This document shows, one piece after another, positions 49,502 through 62,261 of a DNA stretch of 64,000 nucleotides. The notes under the pieces are model-generated. The model did no database searches. It worked only from the letters and a program-made list of their open reading frames with translations, and was not told where the DNA came from. Source of the DNA: Tieghemostelium lacteum (Eukaryota > Evosea > Eumycetozoa > Dictyosteliales > Raperosteliaceae); the NCBI GenBank assembly GCA_001606155.1, contig LODT01000021.1, positions 310,001-374,000 on the forward strand, in the 5' to 3' direction. The translations under genes were made by a program, and so were the position numbers. Positions within the stretch are counted from its first letter, which is position 1, and each line of letters opens with the position of its first letter.

Positions 49502-50046
49502 TATTTTTTTTTTTTAATCTGTTTTGTGTTGTTTTTTTTAGGACAAAAGAATAAGATTGTGATGTTTTTATTTTTTTTAAAACAAAAAAATTAGTGTTAA
49601 GATATTTTTGCAAAGATTGGTCAAGAAATTTCGTTATTTTGCATTCCCTTCTTTCCTCAACATTTTAGAACACAAAGAAAAAAATTTGTTTATTTGAACA
49701 ATCATTTCCAACACTTTTATTAAATCTCCAATTTATCAATAAATTTTATAAATAAAATGATGTAATTTTCATACCGATTTACAATTTTATTTTTAAAAAT
49801 AGATTTATTGTATATTCTGAAGTTTTATAGAACTATATGAAAGGATATTCAAATCATTCTAAAACTTTTTTCGTTTTTAACAATCTTATTAATCAAACAA
49901 ACTTCTACAGATTTTCAATTATAATTTATTCTGATAAAAAACTGAGATGTTAGGGTTTGCAAAACTTCATTTTTCACAAAAGATGATAAAAAATAATTTA
50001 TTTCATTTTTCTATTTTCTTAATTATAAACATATTTTTTTAAAACC
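49502..50046. other. Divergent promoter spacer
   Basis: 545 bases between the starts of the phospholipase B-like gene and ASCC3. Long T runs sit just before the phospholipase start, and AT-rich sequence fills the rest. I see no other gene. Confidence 0.4.
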
Positions 50047-53000
50047 ATGGTGACTGGTCAAAATGAGGTATGATTTAGGATTTGTTGATTTATGCTGTTT
50101 TTAAACTTGATATTAATAGGTATTGAAAATTTCAAGCATAAAGATAAACACTACCATGAACCAACATTGACTAGTTATTTGAGAAGTCTCTCATCTACAC
50201 CACCAATACTATTCGATGAACAAGTTCTCAAACGTAGTAAAGAACTTACAAAAAAGAGACAAGAAAAGAAATCAAAACCTACCAGTACATCACAAAACAG
50301 TAGAATTCTAGAGAACTTTCAATTATCTTGGAATTATTTTAGTAATCCTAGTAGGTAAACAATATTAGGAGATAAAAAGAGAAGTTGAGATATATATATA
50401 TTAACATAATTACCTATAATCATTATAGAATTAACTTCGGAGGCTGATAAAAAGAATAGAGCTATATATAATAAATTTAAAGAGATGGTATTGGAAATGA
50501 TTGGTAATACTGATATATCCAGTGACGATATATCATCAGCTGTCTATGAGACTTTTATGATTGTGGGAAATCCACAAAAGGATAAGAATTCAAAATGTGA
50601 ATCACTAAGACAAATATTCCTAAATAGTTTTAAAATTGCAAACTTTCAAAAGTTATATGATCAAGTTCAATTACTACTGAAAATACGTAGTCCTTTTGTA
50701 ACTGATGAATCATCTTCTAAAGAATCTCTAGAGAGAATTGATAAATTTGAATCAACTGAATGGGGATTACATTTAGATATCATTGATGATTTGTTTTCTG
50801 GACTTGTTCAGAATAAATCAAAAAATACTACCACACCAACCCAAACAGAAAACAAAGACCAGGTCTTGGTTCAATTAGAAGGTAATGAGGTATTAGTAAC
50901 TCAAGGTAAAAAGAAGAATAAAGGATCAAAACAAGTTGTAATTGTACAACAACATCAACCAACTTCCTCTTCCAATACACAATCACAACAACAACCTCAA
51001 CAACACCAACAACAACAACAGGAAAAGATAAAATTCAACCAAGATTGGTTAATTGAAAAATGCTATTATTTATCAAAGGAAATGAATTTACCTGCTGATA
51101 CTATACTTAATAGTATAAAGAATTCATTAAAGAATAAGTCAAATGAAGTTATTCAAGAGGATCTCATTAATCTATTAGGTTTTGATTATATTGAGTTTAT
51201 TAGTGAATTGGTGACTAATAAATCTCAGTTGATACAGTCTATGAATTCTGCTAAAAAAGATGAAGGAAAGGGAAATACTGGTGGTGGTGGTAAAAAGAAG
51301 AATAAAGGTGTACAAACAAGTGGTCCAATGTCAAGTTTCTCTATACAATCTAAAGATGAGAAAGAGATTGATAAACTAACTAAAAAGGAAGAGAAAAAGT
51401 CAAATAAGAAACAAGGTCAACAACAACAACAAGAGGAAGATCAAATTACTATTAAATTTAATAATGATATTTATAGTAATATTGTACCTGCTACTATTAA
51501 TAACCAGACTGAGTTTAAAGGTCAAGATTTGGTAATTGATGTTCCAGTTATTGGAAGAATAGCTTTACCACCTGGTACAACTAGAGTGGAGAACAAGGAT
51601 CATACTGAGGTTGTGGTACCACCTGCTAAACCAAGACTCGCAGAACCTGGATCAGAACCAACTCTTGTGGAAATTAGTAAATACATTAGTGAACGTTCCA
51701 GAATGGCTTTTGGTGAGAAAATTAAATTTTTAAATAGAATCCAATCTCGTGTGTTTGAGTGTGCTTATATGACAAATGAAAATATTTTAATTAGCGCTCC
51801 TACTGGTGCTGGTAAAACTAATATTGCAATGTTGACTGTTCTCCATCAGATTGAAGTTAGTACCAATGAATTTGGGTATTTGGATAAAGACAATTTCAAA
51901 ATTGTTTATATTGCACCTTTGAAGGCTTTAGCTGCAGAGATGGTCGATAAATTTGGAAAAGCTTTAAAGTACCTGGGTATAGTTGTCAAAGAGCTAACTG
52001 GTGATATGCAATTGACTCAGAAGGAACTTCAAGAGACACAGATTATAGTGACAACTCCTGAAAAATGGGATGTTATCACTAGAAAGTCTTCAGATGTTGC
52101 ATTGACTAAACTAGTACGTCTGTTGATTATTGATGAAATTCATTTATTGCATGAGGACAGAGGTCCTGTTTTAGAGAGTATTGTAGCTAGAACACTGCGT
52201 CAAGTTGAAACCTCACAAGAAATGATTAGAATTGTAGGTCTATCAGCTACTTTACCTAACTATAAAGATGTTGCTGCTTTTATTCGAGCTAATCCTGCTA
52301 GTACATTTTACTTTGATAGTTCTTATCGTCCAGTACCTTTGAAACAGACATTTATAGGTATAAAAGATCCATCTAATTCCAGAATCAAAGAGAGAATGAT
52401 TATGAATCAGATTTGTTTTGATAAGGTTATTGCATCGGTTCGTGAAGGTAACCAAGTAATGGTCTTTGTACACTCTAGAAAAGAAACTGTAAAGACTGCT
52501 GAGGCTCTATTAGAATTGGCTAAAGAGAAAAAAACTAGATTTATATCACAAGAGGTTGCATACACTGAAAAGAAGGAAGTTGAATTACATGCAAAATCTA
52601 AAGAGATTAAAGACCTTTTTAGAGACGGTGTTTCAATACATCATGCTGGGTTACTAAGACACGATAGAAATCTAGTAGAAAAGTATTTCTCTAGTGGTAC
52701 TATTAAGGTTTTAATTTGTACTGCTACTTTAGCTTGGGGTGTCAATTTACCAGCTCACACAGTTGTAATTAAAGGCACTCAAATTTATGATGCAAAAAAT
52801 GGTGGGTTTACAGATGTGGGTGTCAGTGATGTAACTCAGATTTTTGGTAGAGCTGGTCGTCCTCAATTTGATGATAGTGGTGAAGCATATCTAATTACAA
52901 ATCGTGATAAATTAGATGAATATCTGATGTTAATGTCTGCATGTTTGCCTATTGAATCTAAATTCATTAATGCATTGGAAGACCATCTCAATGCTGAAAT

Positions 53001-56000
53001 TGTATTAGGAACGGTTTCCAATGTACGTGAGGCATCTATATGGATAGGTTATACCTATTTATTTGTACGTATGACACAGAATCCATTGGGTTATGGTATT
53101 GCTAGAAATGAACTAGCTAGAGATAGACAATTGGTAGAGTTTCGTAGAAATTTAATAATTAAAGCTGCAAAGAGACTGGAAGAATGTAAAATGATTAGAT
53201 TCGATGAGGTATCAGAGAACTTTGCATTGACTGAACTTGGTAGAATTGCTAGTCACTATTATATCAAACACGGTTCTATTGAGACATTTAATGAAATGTT
53301 AAATGATCAATTACATCAGGAACAAATTCTTAATATACTTTCACATAGTTCAGAATTTGATAATATTCAATTGAGAGAAGAGGAATCTGGTGAATTGGAT
53401 AGACTTTCAGAGACAGCTTGTCTGCATGCTACTGATGCTATAACAAGTCAGTCTAAAGTAAAAATTATGTTACAGTCATACCTCTCCAGAAAAGCTATTG
53501 AATCCTTTAGTTTGGTCTCGGATAGTAACTATATCGTACAGAATTCATCTAGAATCCTTAGAGGTCTCTTTGAGATTACACTCAAGAGAGGTTGGTGTGG
53601 TGTCAGTAAACAGATTCTAGATCTTTGTAAGATGATTGATCATCAACAGTGGTCTCATGAAACACCTCTAAGACAACTTCGTGGTCTTTCCATGGAGAGT
53701 CTTAAGAAAATTGAAGAACGTGATTTCTCACCTGAGGATATACGTGAAATGTCCATTGATGAGCTAGCATCGGTACTAGGAAACACTACAATTGCAAAGA
53801 CTGCAAAGAAAACTGCTCACTATTTCCCAAAGCTCTATATCGATATTGACATTCAACCCATTACAAGTACCATTTTGAAGATTAATTTACACATTGAACC
53901 TGATTTCCAATGGAATGATAAAATTCATGGAGATGCACAACCATTTTGGATATGGATTGAAGACAGTGAAAATCAATTTATCTACCATTCAGAGTACTTT
54001 ATGTTAAATAAGAGAGTCTACAGTGCAGCTATGGCAGGTACTGAACCTATACTCCTAAGTCAAATCATACCACTTCCAAATCCACTTCCTAATCAGTTAT
54101 ATGTACATTATGTATCTGATCGTTGGATTAGCTCTGATGAAAGAATTCCAGTGTCTTTTAGAGACTTAGTTATTCCTCAACAGAACCGTGTTGTAAATAC
54201 TGAATTACTTGATTTACAACCAATATCAGTACAGGCTCTAAAGAACCCTGAATTTGAAAAACTTTTCAAATTCTCACATTTCAATCCTATTCAAACTCAA
54301 GTGTTCCATACACTATACTATACCAATCACAATGTTTTACTTGGAAGTCCTACAGGTTCAGGTAAGACCATTTGTGCAGAGTTGGCAATGTTCAAAGTCT
54401 TTAGAGATGAACCTCAAATGAAGGTTGTTTATATCGCTCCTTTGAAGGCTTTGGTTCGTGAGAGAATGAATGATTGGAAAGTCAAATTCCAAGAGAAACT
54501 AGGTAAACGTTTAGTAGAATTAACTGGTGATTACACTCCAAATATGATTGCACTTCAGAATGCTGATATTGTAACTACCACACCAGAGAAGTGGGATGGT
54601 ATATCTAGAAATTGGAAAAACCGTTCCTATGTAACCAGTGTGAGTCTACTCATTATTGATGAAATTCACTTGATTGGTGAGCTTCGTGGTCCTATTTTAG
54701 AGGTTATTGTAAGTCGTATGCGTTTGATTGCAAAGGAAACTGGTACAAATATTCGTATTATAGGTCTTAGTACTGCTATGGCAAATGCTGTTGATCTTGC
54801 TGAATGGATGGGAATTGAACGTGTAGGTTTGTATAATTTTAGACCTTCATGTCGTCCTGTGCCTATTGAGGTCCACATTCAAGGCTTCCAAGGTAAACAT
54901 TATTGTCCAAGAATGCAAACTATGAACAAACCCTCTTTTGCAGCTATTCAAACATATTCACCAAAGAAACCTGTATTGATATTTGTAAGTTCTCGTAGAC
55001 AAACTCGTTTGACTGCTTTGGATTTGATATCATACCTCGTTGTTGAAAATGACCCTTCACAATGGTTACATGATAATATTGAAGTACAACTTGACAAGAT
55101 TAGAGATGGACATTTGAAACATACTCTGCAGTTTGGTATTGGCATGCATCATGCTGGTCTTAATGATGCTGATAGACAGATCGTTGAGACACTCTTTGCT
55201 GAGAATAAGATTCAAATTCTTATAAGTACCAGTACCCTGGCATGGGGTGTCAATTTACCAGCTCATTTGGTTATCATTAAAGGTACTGAATACTTTGATG
55301 GTAGAACTAAGAAGTATGTTGATTTCCCTCTTACTGATGTACTTCAGATGATGGGTAGAGCTGGTAGACCTCAGTTCGATAAAGAAGGTAAAGCAGTGGT
55401 TATGGTACACGAACCTAAAAAGAACTTCTATAAGAAGTTCCTTTATGATCCATTCCCAGTTGAAAGTCATCTCAAGGACTTTTTACATGACCATTTGAAT
55501 GCTGAGATTTGTTCTGGAACTATTCATGACAAGCAATCTGCTATTGACTATCTAATCAATACATTCTTCTTCCGTAGACTTTTAGCAAGTCCTTCTTATT
55601 ACGGATTGAAAGATAACTCTGTAGATACCATTAATACCTATCTATCAGATCTCTTGGATAGTACTTTAGATGACTTGGAAGCAAGTCGTTTGATTCAGGT
55701 TACTGAAGATGACGATATCGTCTCATTGTCACTTGGAAAGATTAGTTCATTCTACTATCTAAACTATAAAACAGTACAACAGTTTAACCAAAATATCAAA
55801 TCAGATTCTGATATCAAATCACTTCTTAAGGTCCTCTGTGACGCTGCTGAATATAATGAGTATCCAGTCAGACACAATGAGGAGATTCTCAATGAGGAGC
55901 TTAATGAAAAACTACCAATTAAAATGTACGCTGGCTTTGAAGATCCTCATATCAAAGTTCATTTACTTTTACAAGCTCATTTTGAGAGAATAGCCCTGCC

Positions 56001-56700
56001 AATCACCGATTACATTACCGATACAAAATCAGCACTGGATCAAGGTGTACGTATATTACAAGCTATGATTGATGTTGCTTGTGAATATGGTTTCTTTGGT
56101 ACTGCAATTCAGATTATTAAACTGCTTCAAATGTTAGTTCAAGGTCGTTGGGGTCATCAATCTCCATTCACAACACTTCCAAAAATTGATGATCAAATTG
56201 CACAATTCATCACTGATCAACTCAAAGTCAATAATATCACTGAACTTCTTCAAAAAGTTGATATTAACAGTCAATTTAAGACATGTATTCAAAATGTTCT
56301 ATCAGAATCACAGGTTAAGGAGGTACTGAATATTGTCAATCATCTACCAAAGATTAGCATAAAACCAATTTTACCAGAGAAGATTCAAGCTGGTAAGGCA
56401 CTTACAATTAAAATTCGAATTCAAAGAGATTCTAAAAAATTCTCAAATGGATTTGGATATGCTCCATTGTATTCCAAAGATAAAAATGAAGGTTGGATCC
56501 TAGCTCTAACTGATCAAGATGAAAAACTTATTGGTCTCAAAAAGATTCCACAAATGGCTACCAACTCTATCATTTCTAATTTCACTATTGAATCAGCACC
56601 ACAAACTCCAACTGCAGTCTATCATGTTAAATTGTATTCTGATACCTATATTGGTTTAGACTATTTTGATACTTTTAAAGTTTCAATTCAACAAAAATAA
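50047..56700 (+). CDS. ascc3: ASCC3 helicase (activating signal cointegrator complex subunit 3)
   Basis: Three exons, 50047-50067, 50137-50350 and 50429-56700, give 2,168 residues (human 2,202). Exon 1 encodes only MVTGQNE. Two Ski2-like helicase cassettes are present, each with a Sec63-type region: Walker A APTGAGKT near residue 534 and SPTGSGKT near 1,386, both with DEIH boxes and MGRAGRPQFD/FGRAGRPQFD motif VI. Brr2, the splicing relative, has a degenerate second cassette; both cassettes are canonical here, which favours ASCC3. ASCC3 unwinds alkylated DNA and, in the RQT complex, splits collided ribosomes. A Lys/Gln-rich disordered region precedes cassette 1. It ends 62 bases from the chaperonin gene, tail to tail. 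Confidence 0.93.
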
Positions 56701-56762
56701 ACAGTGTCCATAAACAACAATGTATTGATCTATTAGATAATTAATCTATTTGAATATTTATT

Positions 56763-58477
56763 TTAGAGTGTATTTGGAGGTTTGAATTGTGACCTTGGTT
56801 CTATTATTACCTTATTATTTATTCTTAGAATCATTTGAGCTGCTCTTGATGATAATGTTAGAATATTAATTAGCAATAGAGATGGTTCTAATATTTTTAA
56901 TTGTTCAAACATGTCAGTTATTTGTCCACTATGAAGGTTTATACCTTTCCAATGATTTTCATTAGATTGGTGTGTGCTTTTTAATTTTTCAATAAGTTCT
57001 AGTGAATTTTGAAAACCAGCATTTTGAATTAAAATTAATGGTATAACTTCTAATGAATCTGCAAATACATTTAATGAAATTTTTAATTTATCATTTGAAA
57101 TATCTTGACTATATAATCTTAATCTTTTAGCCAATTCAATATATAAACATCCTCCACCACTATATATACCAAATATAGATTAATATACATTCTAAAAGTG
57201 TAAATATAAATAGAATACTCACGCTATAATATTAGGATTTCTAACTGTAATAGATAGAATATTTAATAGATCTTTAAAGGATCTTATAGCTTCTTGACCT
57301 TGTGTATCAGTTGTAGTTCTCAGTATGACTGTAGCTGATTGAGAGTTATCGATACCTGATAAATGAAGGAAAAATCTATCACCTATAGACATTAGTTTTT
57401 GTTGTTTTGGTTTTGATATTTTTGTATCGTCGATAGATGATAGGTCATATAAGAACTGTGTACCCAAACAATAGGATAACACTTCTAGTTCCCTACTATC
57501 TGTAACTTTAAAATAGAATATACTGTTTTGTTCAAATAATGATTCGAGTATATCCGGTAATTCATTATCACTAATAACTATATTAACACCATATTTCAAA
57601 AGAATATCTAATTTCTTTTGATAATATTGGCTATCACTGATAGCACTACTAGTGTTTTCATTTGAACTAAATAGAATTTTACAATTTGGGAATTGATATT
57701 GTTGTTGTGATAATTCTAATTTACCAATAACAACTTTTGGGTTATTTGGTAGAGGTTTAGATTTATTATCATCTAATAGCTCTAACAAAACACCATCTAT
57801 TACCCTAGAGTCTTTCATTGAGGTACCTCTAATGGAGAGAACTCTAATTAAATCTTGATTTTCATTAAATTTTAGTTTCTTTATAGTTTCAACACCCAGT
57901 ACGGAAAAATGTTCAATATATCTTCCAAGTATCTAATATTTAACAAATAGCATTAGTAACTATTAGACAATTGTAGTGGTAATTGAATGATATATACTTT
58001 TGATGATATAGATGTTGATGCAATGGAATATAGATATTCAAGAAATTTAGTATCATCAAATAGTTGATCTGTTAGATTAAATTTAATAGAAAGACTGTTG
58101 ATAATATCAATACACTGTTGTAAAGCAATTTGGTAACCTTTGATGAATATCATTGGATGTATGGACATTATCATATATTTATAGGAGTTTTGCAATAAGA
58201 TATATGTGAGAAGTATAACTGAACTTGTACCATCTCCAATGGTTGTATCTTGTGATTTTGATATACCAATGAGTAGTCTAGCTGTAGGATTCTTTAGGTT
58301 TAGGTACTGGAGTATGGTAGCACCATCATTTGTTGTCAGATGTCGATGTGATTGATCAACTATGAGTTTATCTCTTCCATATGGTCCTAATGTAGTTCTC
58401 AGTGAATGGTATAGTGATGTACATCCATCAATATTAGATTTTATACATTCAATCCATGACTGATTCATCGATGTCAA
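56763..58477 (-). CDS. Divergent CCT-eta-like group II chaperonin subunit
   Basis: Three exons on the minus strand, 58477-57998, 57932-57223 and 57159-56763, give 528 residues, the usual CCT subunit size. Chaperonin motifs are RTTLGPYGRDKLIVD, NDGATIL, GDGTSSVILL (normally GDGTTSV), and GGGCLYIELAK in the third exon. The C-terminal half (QNAGFQNSLELIEKL, GINLHSGQI, EPRS) fits CCT-eta (CCT7) best. Across the whole length it is far less conserved than CCT subunits usually are. The ATPase Asp in RSFKDLL seems kept, but the apical domain is Asn/Ser-rich. It may be a fast-evolving extra CCT7-like protein rather than the ring subunit. Confidence 0.82.
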
Positions 58478-58627
58478 ATTACTTTAAAGTAACGTTTTTA
58501 CAAAATAAAAAACACAACATTGTGAAAAAAAAAAAATTAATTTTTATTAAACAAAAAGTTACACAAGATAATTTTTTTTTTTTTGGAATATCAACGGTCG
58601 AAGATATTTCTTATTTAACAGTAAAAC

Positions 58628-59819
58628 ATGTCAAAGATTTATGTTGGGCGTCTAAATTATGATGCAAGTGAATCAGAGATTGCTAACCATTTCAAAAGAT
58701 TTGGTAGAATTGAAAAGATTGAATTAAGAAAAGGATTCTGTTTTGTTGTATGTACTCTCTCATTTACTCTCTCTCTCTTAAAACATACTGCCTATCGTAG
58801 TAGTTGTAGTAGAAGCTCTCTTAACACGCCATGAACACATCTGTATATGCTCTCTTTGTACTTAATAGGAATTTCTAGACAGATTTTCAGCTGATGATGC
58901 TATTAATCAATATCACAACTCTGATTTCATGGGTAGAAGTATCATTGTTGAACTCTCAAATTATTCAAAAGGAATTAAAGCTAGACCAGTTCCAGGTGAG
59001 GGTAGATGCTTTCATTGTAACCAAGAAGGTCATTGGGCTAGAGATTGTCACATGAAAGGTGGTAATAACAATAACAATAATCATGGTGGTGGTGGTGGTG
59101 GTGGTTATAGAAATCATCCATACAGAGATAATGGAAACAGAGGAGGTAATAGAAATAGATCTCGTTCAAGATCTCGTTCTAGAGATAGAAGACATAACAG
59201 AGATAACAGAGATAACAGAGACAATAGGGACAACAGGGACAATAGAGATAATAGAGACAATAGAGATCGTTCTAGAGACAGAGATAATAAAGATAACAAT
59301 AGAGATAATGGAAGAGATAATAACAGAGATAACAATAACAACAATACTAGAGATAATGGTTATAATGGAAACAGAGACAATAGAGATCGTTCAAGAGACA
59401 GAGGTGGTAAAAGAGAAAGAGATCGTTCAAGAGATCGTTCAAGAGAAAGAGGTAATGGTAGAGAAAGGGATCGTTCAAGAGATAGAAACAACAATAGCAA
59501 TAACAACAACAATAATGGCAACATTAGTAATGGTTATTCTAATAATACCAATGTTGACAATAGAAATCGTTCAAGAGATCGTTCAAGAGATATTTCAAAA
59601 GAAAGAAACATTGATAACTCAGGAGATAAAAAAAGAGAAAGAGATAACTCTCAAGGAAACCACAACCAATCAAAATCAAATAACTTGCCAAATGATAATA
59701 ATAGTCCTAGAGATGATTCTAGAGGTAGAAATAGAAGAGGTAGATCACCTTCTAGATCATCCTCAAGATCAAGATCAAGAGGAAATAACACTGGATCGAT
59801 TAATAACCGTGATGAATAA
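58628..59819 (+). CDS. SR-type splicing factor (RRM, zinc knuckle, RS domain)
   Basis: Two exons, 58628-58747 and 58869-59819, give 356 residues. The RRM begins KIYVGRLNY (RNP2), and its RNP1 (KGFCFV|EF) spans the intron. A CCHC zinc knuckle (CFHCNQEGHWARDC) follows at about residue 90. The remaining 240 residues are an unusual RS domain: RSRSRSRSRD runs plus long RDN and RDRS repeats and Asn tracts. The layout matches animal SRSF7 and plant RSZ proteins. It should act in splice-site choice and mRNA export. The gene starts 150 bases from the divergent chaperonin gene. Confidence 0.92.
59197..59270 (+). repeat. Nonamer repeat encoding Arg-Asp-Asn units
   Basis: Tandem copies of a 9-base unit (AGAGATAAC and variants such as AGGGACAAC) encode repeated RDN in the RS protein. 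Variation is mostly at third positions, so the amino acid repeat is kept while the DNA drifts. Confidence 0.8.
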
Positions 59820-60060
59820 TTCCATCTTTCAAACAACCACCCCCTTTTGTAAACACTAATTTAAAAAAAAAACATTCTCAAATTATATATAAATATCTAC
59901 ATCTATTAATAACGAATAAATGGAACTTTACAATTACGTACTTAACAAAAAAATCCCCTTTTTTGAACAACAACATGCCATTAGTTTAAATTTTTCATTT
60001 TAAATTTTGGAGGGAACTAATTTTCAAAAACATCAAATTATATTAAGTTATCAGTTAGAC

Positions 60061-62129
60061 ATGTCAGATGATTTTACAAAACCTATTGTACCTTTATCAA
60101 GAAGATCAAAGAAAAAGCCAGCAGCTGCCCCTAAAACTGGGTTGTCAATAGGAGTTGTAGAACCCAAAGCAAAGAAATCACCAGTTAAAAAAGAGTCGCC
60201 TTTAGATGCTCTCTTAAGAGAAAAGAAAGAAAGACAAGCAAAATCCTACGAAGAATTTGAAGAATTATCTCCTGTTAAGAAAGTAGAGAAACCAAAAGAT
60301 GATAAAGTAGATATTAAATCAGTAATTGATGCTGGTTATAAAATCAATGAAAATGATGCAAAAATGTTAGAAAGAGTAATGTATAATACATATCTAAATA
60401 TATAATATTTAGTAGGCTACTATAATACTAATACTTTGTGAAATAGTTTATGGATTCTTCTGATATTGAATTGACAGGTAATCCACATCAAGTATCTATA
60501 AAAGAAACATTAGTATTACCAAAAGTTAAATCATTGTCATCTATTGATGATATTAAAGAGTATCCTATCTATGCTACTTTTCATAAGTTGTCTAATGATA
60601 AAGAGCTTTTGGATCAGAATTCAATTAGAGATCATATTGCAAATGATTTAGATATAATTATTGCACTTACACCTGTTCATGCTATTCCAAGTTCATTTAT
60701 AGACTTGTTATTCTCATATTGTAAGCATATAGTTTTGATTTGATGATAATGATGTATTTTTATTTACACTCACCACTTTATAAATAGTGTGTTATGATAG
60801 TAATCCAACAGTTATACATTCATCCTATAGATTATTAGTGGATATTGGTAAAAAGTCTGAAGATCCTTTATTTACATTTAAGGATTTTATCAAAGTATTC
60901 AATTACTATGATATTGATATAACAGAGATTAAACAAGATTTCAATAGAGATATTGGGTCTAGTCAGACTCCAACTCCTTTCCCATTCCATAATCTCTATT
61001 TTATATTGGTATTATTGAAATCAACCATTTTAAAACAGTATGTTATAGTTTGAATAGACATTGAGGATAATGTTGAATGATGTGTACTAATGATTGTATA
61101 AACAGAGTATTTACAACAGAGGAATTAAGACAACTTTTAATATTCACAATGATATTATCATTGGACCCAAACTTTATATTGAAAACACCAGTAAATAGGG
61201 AAGATGACAGTGAATATCTAACATTGGGTAAACAAAAAAAGAAACCACCTACAAAGAAAAAAGAAAGTATTTTACCAACCAAAGATAATATCGATCAGTT
61301 TATAAATGATACTGATCAGTTTAGTTTTAAATTTAAAACTACAGTAATATTAGAAGAACTAATTTCAGATATATTTAATCTATATCTCTCTGATGATTCT
61401 TGTAAAACTAACAACAATAACAATAACAATAACAATAATAATAATAACAACAATAATTATAATAGCAACGATAGTAAACACCTTAATACACTTTATGGAA
61501 TATGTGAAGATATTTTTTCAATGGTATCAGAAAATATGAGATATAGTTTAATGTTAAAGATTGCAAATATTCTCTCACCAATTCCAGTCAATAATGTCAA
61601 TGTTCAAAAGAGATTCTCATTCTACTGTTTCTTAAAAATTTTAAAAATTGTGGGTATCTTATATGCATGTATTTATAGGATTAGTTATACTAATCTATTT
61701 ACTATTAGGAGCATGTAAAATCAGAATTTCTAAAAGAAGATTGTCTAGAACAAGTGGTTATATTACTTAAACCATTTGTCTCCATGGTCAGAGATGAGAA
61801 TATTGATGTTGGATTAATGTTGAACTTGGTTCAATTTATAGATCTAATATGCAATGATAAAAAAGAATTGAGAAAACAAACCACTTTTGAATACCTGCTA
61901 AGATCTTTAAATTCAAAAGTAAAAGAACCAAAAGAAATTGATTTCAATAGAACAAGAGTATGTTTTATTTAATTATAATTCTACTAAATTACAAGTTAGT
62001 TACTAACCTATATTATTTTAGATCAAGGACTTTATAGTATTAATTCAGAGTAAAGTAGCATGTATGACCTATTCTAATAATGACAAAGAAATTTCAATCA
62101 CCAGCTTCTTGACTCCAAAGAAAAATTAG
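60061..62129 (+). CDS. Possible SLF2/CANIN-like (SMC5/6-associated) protein
   Basis: Six exons, 60061-60375, 60447-60720, 60788-61037, 61106-61649, 61709-61957 and 62022-62129, all in phase, give 579 residues. The basic N-terminus has PLSRRSKKKP and SPLDALLREKKERQAK, like the NSLDxLLxEK region of SLF2 (FAM178). The rest is helical, with a stretch (FKDFIKVFNYYDID) resembling the V(L/F)xxFG positions of the CANIN domain, which links SMC5/6 to DNA lesions. An Asn run is inserted at about residue 375. The end SITSFLTPKK resembles a PIP-like or SIM-like short motif. The family is inferred, not certain; exon 4/5 junction uses a less usual GTGGGT donor. Confidence 0.62.
61408..61465 (+). repeat. AAC/AAT tract encoding poly-Asn
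   Basis: A string of about 18 Asn codons in the SLF2-like gene, mixed AAC and AAT, flanked by charged residues. Length-variable linker expected. Confidence 0.85.
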
Positions 62130-62261
62130 TATAGTATAAATAAATTCTAGACTACTCTTATTTTGAAGAATTGAAAATACAACTTTCCCGCCCAAATTTT
62201 GCAGAATGTTACACTTTTTTTTTTTATTTTTACCTCTATTTTATTATAATTAGTAAATTAG

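Noticed and set aside
59059-59859. Second long plus-strand frame overlapping the RS domain
   Set aside because: Frame-shifted reading of the RS repeats, giving Ile/Glu/Thr repeats; the RS frame continues from a genuine RRM and zinc knuckle.
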